DNA from: Pseudalgibacter alginicilyticus
GTDB lineage: Bacteria; Bacteroidota; Bacteroidia; Flavobacteriales; Flavobacteriaceae
NCBI RefSeq assembly: GCF_001310225.1
Contig: NZ_CP012898.1
Span: 2,666,001-2,730,000, forward strand
Length of the DNA stretch: 64,000 nt
Direction of reading: 5' to 3'
Positions 27,967 to 36,219 of this stretch are shown here, piece by piece. How positions within the stretch are numbered: the stretch's first letter is position 1; the number at the start of each line of letters is the position of its first letter. The notes beneath the pieces were generated by a model. The model was given only the letters and a program-made list of their open reading frames with translations, was not told the origin of the DNA and did no database searches. Position numbers and translations under genes: made by a program.

Positions 27967-29340
27967 TCAATTATTTAAGGTTTTAAGAAATTTTTTAAAC
28001 CACTTACCTGAAGCTTTGATGAATCGTTTTTGTGTTGAAAAATCAACATAAACTAATCCAAATCTGGGACGGTATCCTTCAGCCCATTCAAAATTATCAG
28101 TAAAAGTCCATGCAAAATAGCCTTCCACATTTAACCCATCTTGTTTTGCTTTGTAAACTTGTTGTAAATAGGTTTGAAAGTAATTAAGTCTATCAACATC
28201 ATGAATTTCTCCATTTTGCAATATGTCATTAAAGGCTGCGCCATTTTCAGTGATGATAATTTTTTTAATGCTTTTATATTGGTTGAATTGCTTAATCATG
28301 TTATAAATACTGGGAGGGTAAACTTCCCAATCCATTAAGGTAGTTTTTACATTTCGATTGGAGGCCTTTACAATTTTTGAATAAATATAAGGTACATAGT
28401 AACTGTGTTTTATAACTTCACGTGTGTAGTTTTGAACACCTATAAAATCGAATTCAAATTTTGCATTTTCCATGTCATTTGGATGCACGTAAGTTTTAAT
28501 TTGTTTTAAAACAGGTACTTTTTCTGTTGGATAACCTAAACCTAATACGGGTTCAATAAAAAGCCTATTGAGAAGTGCATCTGCTTTTTTGACAGCAAAA
28601 ATATCCTTTTTTGTATTTCTGTAAGGTGTAACTTCAGAGCATGAAAATGTTGTGCCAATAACACTGTTTGGAATTAGATTTCGTAAAATACGTCCACCTA
28701 AAGCTTGGCATAAAACAGCATGATGTATTGCGGGTAAAAATTTTTTTAATCTTTTTTGTCCAGGAGCATGCACTCCTAAAAAGTAACCTGCTCCTGTAAA
28801 TACCATAGGTTCGTTCAATACCATCCAATGTTTAACACGGTCGCCAAATTGTTTAGCGCAAAGGCTGGCATAGTTTTCAAACCATTCTAAAATATCTCTG
28901 TTAGTCCAGCCTCCTTTTTCTTCAAGGGCTTGTGGTAAATCCCAATGATATAAGGTTATCCATGGAGTAATGTTGCATTCTAAACAAAAATCAATAACTC
29001 GATTGTAAAAATTAATACCCTCTAAATTAATCTCTCCTTCGCCATTGGGAATAAGTCTTGACCAAGAAAGTGAAAACCTGAAATTGGGGATATTCATAGA
29101 TTTCATAAGAAGAATATCTTCTTTGTATTTATGGTAAAAATCAACAGCAGTATTGGCATTTTCATTTTGTTGAATTGCACCTTTTTTTGTTGTAAAAACG
29201 TCCCAAATAGAAACTCCTTTTCCATCAATATTATGAGCGCCTTCAATTTGGTATGCAGCGGTTGATACTCCCCAAACAAAATTGTTACCGAAATCCCTAG
29301 CTTTTAATTTAAAAGTTGATTGTTTAGTTTTTTTCGTCAT
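27967..29340 (-). CDS. Glycoside hydrolase family 1 (beta-glucosidase)
   Basis: 457-residue GH1 enzyme of normal length and without a signal peptide, so cytoplasmic. The N-terminal signature VWGVSTAAYQIEGA is present. The acid/base is Glu177 in VLNEP and the nucleophile Glu365 in ITENG. The aglycone/sugar-binding EWAEGYRPRFGL near the C-terminus is intact. Likely reaction: hydrolysis of beta-glucosides (or galactosides/fucosides). It starts 9 bp after the glycosyltransferase stop, and the two are probably cotranscribed. GH1 behind a glycosyltransferase suggests turnover of the same glycoconjugate, but this is inference. Confidence 0.93.
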   Translation of the reverse strand: MTKKTKQSTFKLKARDFGNNFVWGVSTAAYQIEGAHNIDGKGVSIWDVFTTKKGAIQQNENANTAVDFYHKYKEDILLMKSMNIPNFRFSLSWSRLIPNGEGEINLEGINFYNRVIDFCLECNITPWITLYHWDLPQALEEKGGWTNRDILEWFENYASLCAKQFGDRVKHWMVLNEPMVFTGAGYFLGVHAPGQKRLKKFLPAIHHAVLCQALGGRILRNLIPNSVIGTTFSCSEVTPYRNTKKDIFAVKKADALLNRLFIEPVLGLGYPTEKVPVLKQIKTYVHPNDMENAKFEFDFIGVQNYTREVIKHSYYVPYIYSKIVKASNRNVKTTLMDWEVYPPSIYNMIKQFNQYKSIKKIIITENGAAFNDILQNGEIHDVDRLNYFQTYLQQVYKAKQDGLNVEGYFAWTFTDNFEWAEGYRPRFGLVYVDFSTQKRFIKASGKWFKKFLKTLNN

Positions 29341-29349
29341 TTTAATTTA

Positions 29350-30342
29350 TTAAGCAATGCACTCTTGGAGTAATTGGTTAATAATTTGCTCTGTCATGTC
29401 TGGATAATTTACTTCAATAATGGAGTCTGTTTCTGTCCATTCAATAAGTGTCTTAAGGTGTTTTTTCTTTAATGATTTTATAACCGGTACTCCCATTTGT
29501 TTAAGAGCAGCGGCATTACATTGTTGTTCGTACTGACCTTTCATAGGTATAACCATTAGTTTTTTCTTCATAAATAATGCTTCAGCTGGAGTTTCAAAAC
29601 CAGCACCACACAAAATACCTTTGCTATTTGCCATGCTCTTTACAAAAGCTTCATTGTTTATGGGTTGAATAGTAATATTGTTATCTGTAATTATTTTTTT
29701 ATTGTGCTTAGAAAACACTTCCCATTTAGTATTTTTTATTTTAGACAGTATTTTTAATATTTTATCATCCCCATAAGAAGGTAAATAAACTGTATAATAA
29801 TCTAATGTATTACAAACTATATTTCGAATATCTTGCCTAATAACTGGTGTGAATATATGCTCTTGATATGCTTTAAAATGAAATCCGAATTGTTTGGTAG
29901 TTGGGGCGTATTTTTTTAAGATAAATTTCCCTAAACGATCTTTCTTGAATGGTTTAGGTGCATTTAAAGATAGTACGGCAGCTTGGTGACTTAAGCTTAC
30001 ACAGGGTTTGTTTTTCAGTTTACATGCCCATGCTGAAACAGGTTCAAAATCATTTATAATTAAGTCGTATTTTTCAATAGGAAGGCTGTTTATTTCTTTT
30101 TGAAGTCTATTGGTATTAGCTCTTAAATACGTTTTCCACATATTAACACCTCCTTGTTTTCCAAATATAAAACTCAGTCCTTTTAATTGATAGGTTATAG
30201 GGTAAGGGATATCAATATCCGCCTGAGTGCCACTAACAAGAATATCTAATTCTATTTGTTTTTTTTGAAGAATAGGAATAATGTCGCGTGCCCTGCTTAG
30301 GTGTCCATTTCCAGTACCTTGAATGGCGTATAAAACTTTCAT
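29350..30342 (-). CDS. GT-B glycosyltransferase (MurG/MGDG-synthase-like)
   Basis: 330-residue protein with the N-terminal glycine-rich loop AIQGTGNGHLSRARDIIPIL (about 6-25). The C-terminal nucleotide-sugar site is GAGFETPAEALFMKKKLMVIP (about 255-275), followed by GQYEQQCNAAAL. These are features of GT-B enzymes related to MurG and UDP-glycosyltransferases (Glyco_trans_1_3-like). No transmembrane segment is seen, so it is cytoplasmic or peripheral. The acceptor is unknown. It lies between a metallophosphoesterase gene (32 bp upstream) and GH1 (9 bp downstream). Confidence 0.8.
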   Translation of the reverse strand: MKVLYAIQGTGNGHLSRARDIIPILQKKQIELDILVSGTQADIDIPYPITYQLKGLSFIFGKQGGVNMWKTYLRANTNRLQKEINSLPIEKYDLIINDFEPVSAWACKLKNKPCVSLSHQAAVLSLNAPKPFKKDRLGKFILKKYAPTTKQFGFHFKAYQEHIFTPVIRQDIRNIVCNTLDYYTVYLPSYGDDKILKILSKIKNTKWEVFSKHNKKIITDNNITIQPINNEAFVKSMANSKGILCGAGFETPAEALFMKKKLMVIPMKGQYEQQCNAAALKQMGVPVIKSLKKKHLKTLIEWTETDSIIEVNYPDMTEQIINQLLQECIA

Positions 30343-30374
30343 AGATTTATGATAGAGTTTAAAATAATTAAAAA

Positions 30375-31247
30375 TTATTTTTCGATAATGTTTTTTCCGA
30401 ATTGAAATTCTTTTATTAAGTTTTGAAAAAGTGCTTTGCTTTCAAGGATTTGATCTTCTTCCAATTCTTCTTCAAAATTATTTTTTGAATTTTGATAAAA
30501 AGCAGGGTCTTCTTCAAAAGAATATAGTGCCCATTTGCTGTCATTGAATTCTAAAGCCGTTAAATTTTCAATCCAATCTCCAGAATTAAGATATATAACT
30601 GAACCGTTTTCTGATTTAATTTTTTTTATTTCTGGCTGATGAATATGTCCACAAATTACATAGTCATAATTGTTTTCTATGGCAATATCAGCAGCAATTT
30701 GTTCAAAATTATTGATAAATTTAACAGCGGATTTTACACTATTTTTGATTTTTTTAGACATGGATATGGGGGCTCCGCCAAATTTTATTGAAAAATAATT
30801 AATAGCACTATTTAATAGAATTAACGAATCATAACCAACTGCTCCTAACTTGGCAATCCATTTGGAATGTTGCATAGTAACATCAAACACATCTCCATGG
30901 AATATCCATGTTTTTTTACCGTGAATTTCTAAAAGTAATTTGTTTACTATTTTAAATGAACCAAGTTCAAAACCTACAAATTTTCTTAACATTTCATCAT
31001 GGTTTCCTGTAATGTACTCTACAGTTATGCCATTGGCAATCCATTTCATGATAAGTTTTATAACTTTCATATGTGACTTTGGCCAGTAACGTTTATTGAA
31101 TTGCCAAATATCTATAATATCACCATTTAAAATGACCCTTTTAGGATTAATAGATTTTAAGTATTTATGTAGCTCTTTTGCTCTACAACCATAGGTTCCT
31201 AAATGAACATCAGATATGACTACTATATCAACATCTCTTTTTGTCAT
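30375..31247 (-). CDS. Metallophosphoesterase, LpxH-like (UDP-2,3-diacylglucosamine diphosphatase-related)
   Basis: 290-residue calcineurin-type phosphoesterase with all metal motifs. These are SDVHLG (about 12-17), GDIIDIW (about 41-47), TGNHDE (about 80), HGDVFD (about 117) and GHIHQPEI (about 198). DIIDIW and the surrounding pattern resemble LpxH-type lipid A enzymes, but a second, more canonical LpxH-like gene lies at 62861-63619. This one may therefore act on another nucleotide-lipid or phospho-lipid. The acidic tail (EEELEEDQILESKALF) is unusual. First gene of the phosphoesterase-glycosyltransferase-GH1 set. Confidence 0.82.
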   Translation of the reverse strand: MTKRDVDIVVISDVHLGTYGCRAKELHKYLKSINPKRVILNGDIIDIWQFNKRYWPKSHMKVIKLIMKWIANGITVEYITGNHDEMLRKFVGFELGSFKIVNKLLLEIHGKKTWIFHGDVFDVTMQHSKWIAKLGAVGYDSLILLNSAINYFSIKFGGAPISMSKKIKNSVKSAVKFINNFEQIAADIAIENNYDYVICGHIHQPEIKKIKSENGSVIYLNSGDWIENLTALEFNDSKWALYSFEEDPAFYQNSKNNFEEELEEDQILESKALFQNLIKEFQFGKNIIEK

Positions 31248-31373
31248 AAGATTGGTAGTTTATACGTTGAATTTTGGAGAGGATAGGTAACTACGATACG
31301 TAAGTGAAAAAAAATTACTACCGCAACTGATAGAAAAATCTGAAATAATGTCATGTAGTTATATTACAATTAA

Positions 31374-31381
31374 CAAAATTA
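31374..31381 (-). promoter_or_regulatory. Candidate -7 promoter box for the phosphoesterase operon
   Basis: TAATTTTG on the minus strand matches TAnnTTTG, but the leader to the ATG at 31247 would be about 120 nt. No -33 TTG is seen at the right distance. Confidence 0.3.
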
Positions 31382-31406
31382 GAGTGTTTTGTCAATACTA
31401 TTGTAA

Positions 31407-31462
31407 CCCTTGTTTTAACCTTTGGTTAAGGGAGTGTTATTTGTTAATTTTAGGATAACACT
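31407..31462. other. Two tandem hairpins in a 480-bp intergenic region
   Basis: The first hairpin pairs CCCTT...TAACC with GGTTA...AGGG (31407-31432). The second pairs AGTGTTAT (31433-31440) with ATAACACT (31455-31462) and is followed by TTTTC on the plus strand. They abut directly. The gap 31248-31727 otherwise holds promoter boxes and AT-rich sequence. Another TATATTTG box lies at 31531-31538 (plus). Function unknown. Confidence 0.4.
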
Positions 31463-31690
31463 TTTCTTAAATAACAGTTAATGGTTGCTGTTTAATATTT
31501 ATATCATTTATAATAAGAGAGATATTCTTTTATATTTGTTTTTTATAACATTTGAGTAATTTTTTATAAAAACATAATTTTTTTGAAATAATAGCGTTTT
31601 TATTGAGAATTGAAGCAAAATACACCTTGCATTTTGTCGATTCTTTTTGTTGTTTCGTGGGTGTTTTTTTTTGAAAAAAGAAATATTATT

Positions 31691-31720
31691 TTTGATGACT
31701 CACTATTTTTTATACATTTG
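31691..31720 (+). promoter_or_regulatory. Promoter of the small PID-CTERM-like gene
   Basis: TTTG (31691-31694), an 18-bp spacer and TACATTTG (31713-31720) match the Bacteroidota TTTG/TAnnTTTG consensus. Transcription would start about 31724-31727, directly at the ATG (31728), so the mRNA would be leaderless or nearly so. Confidence 0.55.
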
Positions 31721-31727
31721 TTTCCAA

Positions 31728-31931
31728 ATGACAATACAAAATAAAAGAACTTTAGCCTCAATCTTATTTGTATTAATAAGTTTTGTATGTATGCACGCTC
31801 AATCAGGTAATGAGCCTCCAGTTCCATTACCACCAGGTCCACCGCCTCCAGGTGCTCCAATAGATGGAGGTGTGTTATTTTTAGCTTGCGCTGCGTTAAT
31901 TTATGGTGCTAAAAAAATGATTAAAAAATAA
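31728..31931 (+). CDS. Small PID-CTERM-like exported protein
   Basis: 67-residue protein with a signal peptide (about 1-24, ending CMHAQ), then a proline-rich stretch (PPVPLPPGPPPPGAP). PIDGG, a hydrophobic helix (VLFLACAALIYGA) and a short basic tail (KKMIKK) follow. This Pro-rich/PID-G-G/helix/basic order is the PID-CTERM pattern of small Bacteroidota proteins, thought to be a sorting or membrane-anchoring tail. The upstream in-frame starts (31647 onward) are rejected because the promoter box overlaps them. It is convergent with ribE, 4 bp apart. Function unknown. Confidence 0.75.
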   Translation: MTIQNKRTLASILFVLISFVCMHAQSGNEPPVPLPPGPPPPGAPIDGGVLFLACAALIYGAKKMIKK

Positions 31932-31935
31932 TTTT

Positions 31936-32526
31936 TTAGTTGTTTAAACTCATAAGTTTCGTTACGTATTTTCCTAAAACATCAAATTCTAAATTTACAA
32001 CCGTTCCTTTTTTAAAGGAATTAAAGTTTGTATGCTTGTAAGTAAATGGTATAATGGCTACGCTAAAACTATCTTTTTGAGAATTAACAACCGTTAAACT
32101 AGTTCCATTAACGGTTATAGAACCTTTTTCAATAGTTATATTATTGAATTTGGAGTTGTAACTAAATGTAAAAACCCAACTTCCATTAGTTTCTTCTATA
32201 TTGGTGCAAATAGCTGTTTGGTCTACATGGCCTTGTACAATATGGCCATCTAACCTATCACCAAGTTTCATCGCCCGTTCTAAGTTTACCTTATCATTTA
32301 TACTAAGGTGTTGTAGATTTGTTTTTTCTAAGGTTTCTTTGATTGCTGTAACGGTGTATTCGTCATTATTTATAGCCACCACAGTTAAGCAAACGCCATT
32401 GTGAGCAACACTTTGGTCAACTTTTAGCTCTGGAGCTAACCTGCTTTTTATAGAGATATGTAGATTGTCTAGATCTTTTTTTAAATTGGAAATCACGCCC
32501 ATATCTTCAATAATTCCTGTAAACAT
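31936..32526 (-). CDS. ribE: Riboflavin synthase, alpha subunit
   Basis: 196-residue protein that dismutates two 6,7-dimethyl-8-ribityllumazine molecules to riboflavin. It begins MFTGIIEDMG, the invariant N-terminus. The two lumazine-binding repeats follow (about 1-95 and 96-190) with SVAHNGVCLTV and KGSITVNGTSLTV, plus GHIVQGHVD at the domain junction. No FMN riboswitch is visible upstream. It diverges from pdxA with a 65-bp gap in which both promoter boxes overlap in reach. Confidence 0.96.
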   Translation of the reverse strand: MFTGIIEDMGVISNLKKDLDNLHISIKSRLAPELKVDQSVAHNGVCLTVVAINNDEYTVTAIKETLEKTNLQHLSINDKVNLERAMKLGDRLDGHIVQGHVDQTAICTNIEETNGSWVFTFSYNSKFNNITIEKGSITVNGTSLTVVNSQKDSFSVAIIPFTYKHTNFNSFKKGTVVNLEFDVLGKYVTKLMSLNN

Positions 32527-32547
32527 ATTATTATCTGTTTATTTAGT

Positions 32548-32555
32548 TAAATTTG
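32548..32555 (+). promoter_or_regulatory. -7 promoter box for pdxA
   Basis: TAAATTTG is an exact TAnnTTTG match, with an expected start near 32559 and a leader of about 33 nt to the pdxA ATG. Confidence 0.5.
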
Positions 32556-32561
32556 TAGCAT

Positions 32562-32569
32562 CAAAATTA
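32562..32569 (-). promoter_or_regulatory. -7 promoter box for ribE
   Basis: TAATTTTG on the minus strand is an exact match, with an expected start near 32558 and a leader of about 32 nt to the ribE ATG. It sits 6 bp from the opposing pdxA box. Confidence 0.5.
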
Positions 32570-32591
32570 CAAACAAAAGTTATCAATTTTA

Positions 32592-33644
32592 ATGAAGAAC
32601 GCAGAAAATATAGTAGTTGGAATATCAATAGGTGACTTAAACGGCATTGGCAGTGAAATTGTTTTAAAAACTTTTGAAGATTCAAGAATGCTTGAATTTT
32701 GTACACCTGTAGTTTTTGCTTCAGCAAAAACTATGACTTTTTTAAAAAATCATTTTAATTCTGATGTTAGTTTTAATGGTATTAATGATATTAAGCAATT
32801 AATTTATGGAAAAATAAACGTGTTTAATTGTTGGAACAATGTTGTAAATATTGATTTTGGTAAAGAAGACCTTAAAATAGGTGAATATGCTATAAAATCA
32901 TTGGAAGCGGCTACCAGAGCATTAAAAAATAACGATATTGATGTGCTGGTAACGGCGCCCATTAACAAGCATAATATTCAGTCGGATACATTTAAGTTTC
33001 CTGGGCATACAGATTATTTGGCTAAGGAGTTAGGGGGAAATAGTTTAATGTTTATGATAACAAATACTTTAAGGGTTGGTTTACTAACAGATCATGTGCC
33101 TGTTAAAGATATTGCAAATCATATTACATCAGATTTAATTCAACAAAAAATAAATACAGTTTATGAATCACTTCAACAAGATTTTAATATTTCAAGACCA
33201 AAAATAGCCGTTTTAGGTATTAACCCTCATACTGGGGATAATGGAGTTATAGGTATTGAAGACGATACTGTTTTAAGACCAACCTTAGAAAAAATTAAAG
33301 CATCAGGAAAATTAGTCTTTGGTCCCTATGCAGCAGATAGTTTTTTTGGTTCAAACAATTATAAAAACTTTGATACCATTATTGCTTCCTACCATGATCA
33401 AGGATTAATTCCTTTTAAAACGTTGTCGTTTGGTCAAGGTGTAAACTATACTGCGGGTTTAAATAAGGTTAGAACATCTCCAGACCATGGCACTGCTTAT
33501 GAAATTGCAGGCAAAGGAATAGCTGATGAAAACTCATTTAAAGAAGCTGTTTTTGCTGCTATAGAAATATATAAAAATCGTTCTGAGTATGAGGAGCTTA
33601 CTTCTAATCCCTTAAAAAAGGCAGCCAAAAATGAGCGTCGTTAA
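32592..33644 (+). CDS. pdxA: 4-hydroxythreonine-4-phosphate dehydrogenase
   Basis: 350-residue enzyme of DXP-dependent pyridoxal phosphate synthesis; it oxidises 4-phosphohydroxy-threonine with NAD. Motifs: GISIGDLNGIGSEI (about 9-22), VTAPINKH, FPGHTDYLA (metal His), GINPHTGDNG and ASYHDQGLIPFK. HGTAYEIAGKG near the end closes the active site. All metal ligands appear present. The gap of about 125 bp to the next gene contains that gene's promoter. Confidence 0.96.
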   Translation: MKNAENIVVGISIGDLNGIGSEIVLKTFEDSRMLEFCTPVVFASAKTMTFLKNHFNSDVSFNGINDIKQLIYGKINVFNCWNNVVNIDFGKEDLKIGEYAIKSLEAATRALKNNDIDVLVTAPINKHNIQSDTFKFPGHTDYLAKELGGNSLMFMITNTLRVGLLTDHVPVKDIANHITSDLIQQKINTVYESLQQDFNISRPKIAVLGINPHTGDNGVIGIEDDTVLRPTLEKIKASGKLVFGPYAADSFFGSNNYKNFDTIIASYHDQGLIPFKTLSFGQGVNYTAGLNKVRTSPDHGTAYEIAGKGIADENSFKEAVFAAIEIYKNRSEYEELTSNPLKKAAKNERR

Positions 33645-33739
33645 AGGCTTGGTTTTTAAACGAATTCTTAAAAAAAGACCTGAAATAAAGATATAAACAA
33701 AAAAATGTTTATAAGTAATGTGTCGTAAATAAAAATTTA

Positions 33740-33747
33740 TATATTTG
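33740..33747 (+). promoter_or_regulatory. -7 promoter box for yceD-rpmF
   Basis: TATATTTG followed by CAG is an exact TAnnTTTG match, 22 bp before the ATG at 33770. Confidence 0.55.
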
Positions 33748-33769
33748 CAGGCTCAAAATAGATGTGATA

Positions 33770-34309
33770 ATGAAGCCATTAAAAGAGTTTACAATTCCAT
33801 TTGTAGGGTTAAAAATAGCGAAACATCAATTTGAGTATAAGGTAAATAAAACGTTCTTTGAGTATTTTGAGTATGAAGATTTTAATGATGTAAACATTAA
33901 AGTTGATTTAGTTTTAGAAAAAAAATCAACTTTATTAGAATTACATTTTAAAATATCAGGTACTGTTAATGTTAATTGTGATGTAACTAATGAGCCATTT
34001 AATCAAAGTGTTGAAAATGAGTTTGATTTAGTGGTAAAGTTTGGGGAGGAATATAATGATGAATATATTGATATTCTTATTGTTCCACATGGTACGTATG
34101 AAATTAATGTACAACAGTATATATATGAATTAACGGTGCTTGGAGTACCAACAAAGCGCGTGCACCCGGGTGTAGAAGACGGCACATTAAAATCAGACAT
34201 ACTTGAAAAATTAGAAGAATTAAGCCCAAAGCTTAAAGAAAATAAAGAAAAAGAAGAGGATATTGATCCTCGTTGGAATACATTAAAGAAACTATTAACG
34301 GATAAATAA
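33770..34309 (+). CDS. yceD: DUF177 (YceD-family) protein
   Basis: 179-residue protein of the YceD/DUF177 family. These are typically encoded just before rpmF and are implicated in 23S rRNA or large-subunit biogenesis. Visible features: [22 protein letters not shown] (about 72-93), with one conserved Cys, and the C-terminal [12 protein letters not shown] choose the ATG at 33770; a GTG two codons upstream is in frame. It is 8 bp before rpmF, as in most bacteria. Confidence 0.88.
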   Translation: MKPLKEFTIPFVGLKIAKHQFEYKVNKTFFEYFEYEDFNDVNIKVDLVLEKKSTLLELHFKISGTVNVNCDVTNEPFNQSVENEFDLVVKFGEEYNDEYIDILIVPHGTYEINVQQYIYELTVLGVPTKRVHPGVEDGTLKSDILEKLEELSPKLKENKEKEEDIDPRWNTLKKLLTDK

Positions 34310-34317
34310 ACGAAAAA

Positions 34318-34521
34318 ATGGCACATCCTAAAAGAAAAATCTCGAAAACGAGAAGAGATAAAAGAAGAACACACTACAAAGCAACTGCGCCACAGATTGC
34401 AACTTGCTCTGCAACAGGGGAAGCTCACTTATATCATAGAGCACACTGGTACGAAGGTAAATTATATTACAGAGGTCAAGTTTTAATTGACAATTCAGAA
34501 GCTGTAGAAAACGTAGCATAA
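34318..34521 (+). CDS. rpmF: 50S ribosomal protein L32
   Basis: 67-residue ribosomal protein with the classic start [19 protein letters not shown]. It is the zinc-free (C-) type, since only one Cys remains ([16 protein letters not shown]) instead of two CxxC pairs. It pairs with yceD upstream and is followed by a clear terminator. Confidence 0.96.
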   Translation: MAHPKRKISKTRRDKRRTHYKATAPQIATCSATGEAHLYHRAHWYEGKLYYRGQVLIDNSEAVENVA

Positions 34522-34541
34522 CTATTATGCATGCATATATT

Positions 34542-34569
34542 AAAACGCTCCAATGTGAGCGTTTTTTTT
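34542..34569 (+). terminator. Rho-independent terminator after rpmF
   Basis: AACGCTC (34544-34550) pairs with GAGCGTT (34557-34563) around a 6-nt loop, followed by a run of T. Confidence 0.85.
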
Positions 34570-34703
34570 ATGATATGTTTTTTCTATAAGCCAAAAACAA
34601 CTTAATTTGCATCATAATTAGATTAGAATTTAGTATTTTTCAACAAGTTTTGAATGTTTTTGTCGGATTTTATTGAATTTTGGTCAATTTAACTAAATAA
34701 GGT

Positions 34704-35705
34704 ATGAGTAAAATATCAGCAGCAATTACAGCTGTAGGAGGCTATGTTCCTGAATATGTGTTAACCAACCAAATTCTTGAAACAATGGTTGACACAAATG
34801 ATGAATGGATAACGACACGAACAGGGATTAAAGAGCGTAGAATTCTTAAAGATGACGGTAAAGGAACTTCATATTTAGCTATTAAAGCGGCTCAAGATCT
34901 TATAAATAAAAAGGGAATTAACCCAAAAGACATAGAGCTTGTTATTGTTGCTACGGCAACACCAGACATGAAAGCGGCTTCAACAGCCTCTTTTACGGCT
35001 ACAGAAATAGGCGCTATTAATGCGTTTTCATTTGATATGGATGCTGCTTGCTCTAGTTTTTTATATGGAATGTCAGTTGCAGCAAGTTATATTGAATCAG
35101 GAAGGTATAAAAATGTGCTCTTAATTGGAGCGGATAAAATGTCTTCTATCATTAATTATAAAGATCGAGCTACTTGTATTATTTTTGGAGATGGAGCAGG
35201 TGCTGTATTATTTGAACCAAATCAAGAAAATTTAGGATTTCAAGATGAATATTTAAGAAGTGATGGTTCAGGGCGCGAATTTTTACAAGCCACCTATGGA
35301 GGTTCTACATACCCTATAAATGTACAAGCTGTAGAAGAAGGCAGGCAATTTGCTTTTCAAGAAGGTAGAACAGTTTTTAAAAATGCTGTATTTAATATGG
35401 CTGATGCTGCCTCAAAAATTTTAGAAAGAAATAAATTAACAAACCATGACGTTGATTGGTTGGTAGCACATCAAGCAAATAAGCGTATTATTGACGCTAC
35501 TGCAAACCGAATAAATTTAGAAGAGGAAAAAGTGATGATTAATATAGAAAAGTACGGTAATACTACATCGGCAACTTTACCGTTACTTTTATTTGATTAT
35601 GAATCACAACTTAAAAAAGGAGATAAATTAATATTTGCTGCTTTTGGCGGCGGATTTAACTGGGGGTCCATTTATTTAACATGGGCATATAATTCAAATA
35701 ATTAA
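34704..35705 (+). CDS. fabH: 3-oxoacyl-ACP synthase III
   Basis: 333-residue KAS III that starts fatty acid synthesis by condensing acetyl-CoA (or a branched primer) with malonyl-ACP. The triad is complete: Cys116 in DAACSSF, His in VAHQANKRI and Asn in KYGNTTSATLP. The oxyanion/glycine loop FGGGFNWG is at the C-terminus. It heads fabH-accB-accC; the gap to accB is 22 bp. plsX, often between rpmF and fabH in other bacteria, is absent here. Confidence 0.95.
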   Translation: MSKISAAITAVGGYVPEYVLTNQILETMVDTNDEWITTRTGIKERRILKDDGKGTSYLAIKAAQDLINKKGINPKDIELVIVATATPDMKAASTASFTATEIGAINAFSFDMDAACSSFLYGMSVAASYIESGRYKNVLLIGADKMSSIINYKDRATCIIFGDGAGAVLFEPNQENLGFQDEYLRSDGSGREFLQATYGGSTYPINVQAVEEGRQFAFQEGRTVFKNAVFNMADAASKILERNKLTNHDVDWLVAHQANKRIIDATANRINLEEEKVMINIEKYGNTTSATLPLLLFDYESQLKKGDKLIFAAFGGGFNWGSIYLTWAYNSNN

Positions 35706-35727
35706 CCAAAAAAATACTAAGCCAATT

Positions 35728-36219
35728 ATGGATATCAAAGAGATTCAAAACTTAATTAAGTTTGTTGCAAAATCAGGGGCAAGCGAGGTTAAATTAGAAA
35801 TGGATGATATAAAAATCACCATAAGAACAGGGTCAGAATCAGACACAACAGCCATTCATTACACACCTGTTGCACCGCAAATTCCTCAAGCAACAGCACA
35901 TGTAGCACAAGAAATGCCAGTACAAAATGTAGAAGCGCCAGCACCAGCTGCTGCCAGTGGATCAGATGATAACTCAAAATACATTACTATAAAGTCGCCA
36001 ATAATTGGTACATTTTACAGAAAACCAGCTCCAGACAAACCACTATTTGTTGAAGTGGGACAAACTATTTCTGAAGGCGATGTGCTTTGTGTAATTGAGG
36101 CTATGAAACTTTTCAATGAAATTGAATCTGAGGTTTCTGGAAAAATAGTTAAAGTATTAGTTGATGATTCTTCTCCTGTAGAGTTTGACCAACCATTGTT
36201 TTTAGTAGACCCATCATAA
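35728..36219 (+). CDS. accB: Biotin carboxyl carrier protein of acetyl-CoA carboxylase
   Basis: 163-residue BCCP. The biotin-accepting Lys127 lies in EAMKLFNE. An Ala/Pro-rich linker (about 55-85) separates the N-terminal association region from the biotinyl domain. The protruding thumb is represented by SPIIGTFYRKPAPDKP. It works with AccC (next gene, 95 bp away) and the carboxyltransferase subunits, which are not in this window, to make malonyl-CoA. Confidence 0.95.
   Translation: MDIKEIQNLIKFVAKSGASEVKLEMDDIKITIRTGSESDTTAIHYTPVAPQIPQATAHVAQEMPVQNVEAPAPAAASGSDDNSKYITIKSPIIGTFYRKPAPDKPLFVEVGQTISEGDVLCVIEAMKLFNEIESEVSGKIVKVLVDDSSPVEFDQPLFLVDPS

Noticed and set aside
31647-31727. Longer version of the PID-CTERM-like gene starting at 31647
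   Set aside because: The extra 27 codons overlap the promoter and would put a second hydrophobic stretch before a good signal peptide.
31600-31860. Minus-strand 86-codon ORF over the small PID-CTERM-like gene
   Set aside because: The plus-strand frame has a signal peptide, PIDGG tail and promoter; the minus-strand frame has none.
31936-32570. Possible FMN riboswitch upstream of ribE
   Set aside because: The 65-bp gap is too short and lacks the conserved multi-helix pattern.
34003-34428. Minus-strand 141-codon ORF over yceD and rpmF
   Set aside because: It is antisense to two conserved genes and rich in Ser, Phe and Cys, as expected from a reverse reading.
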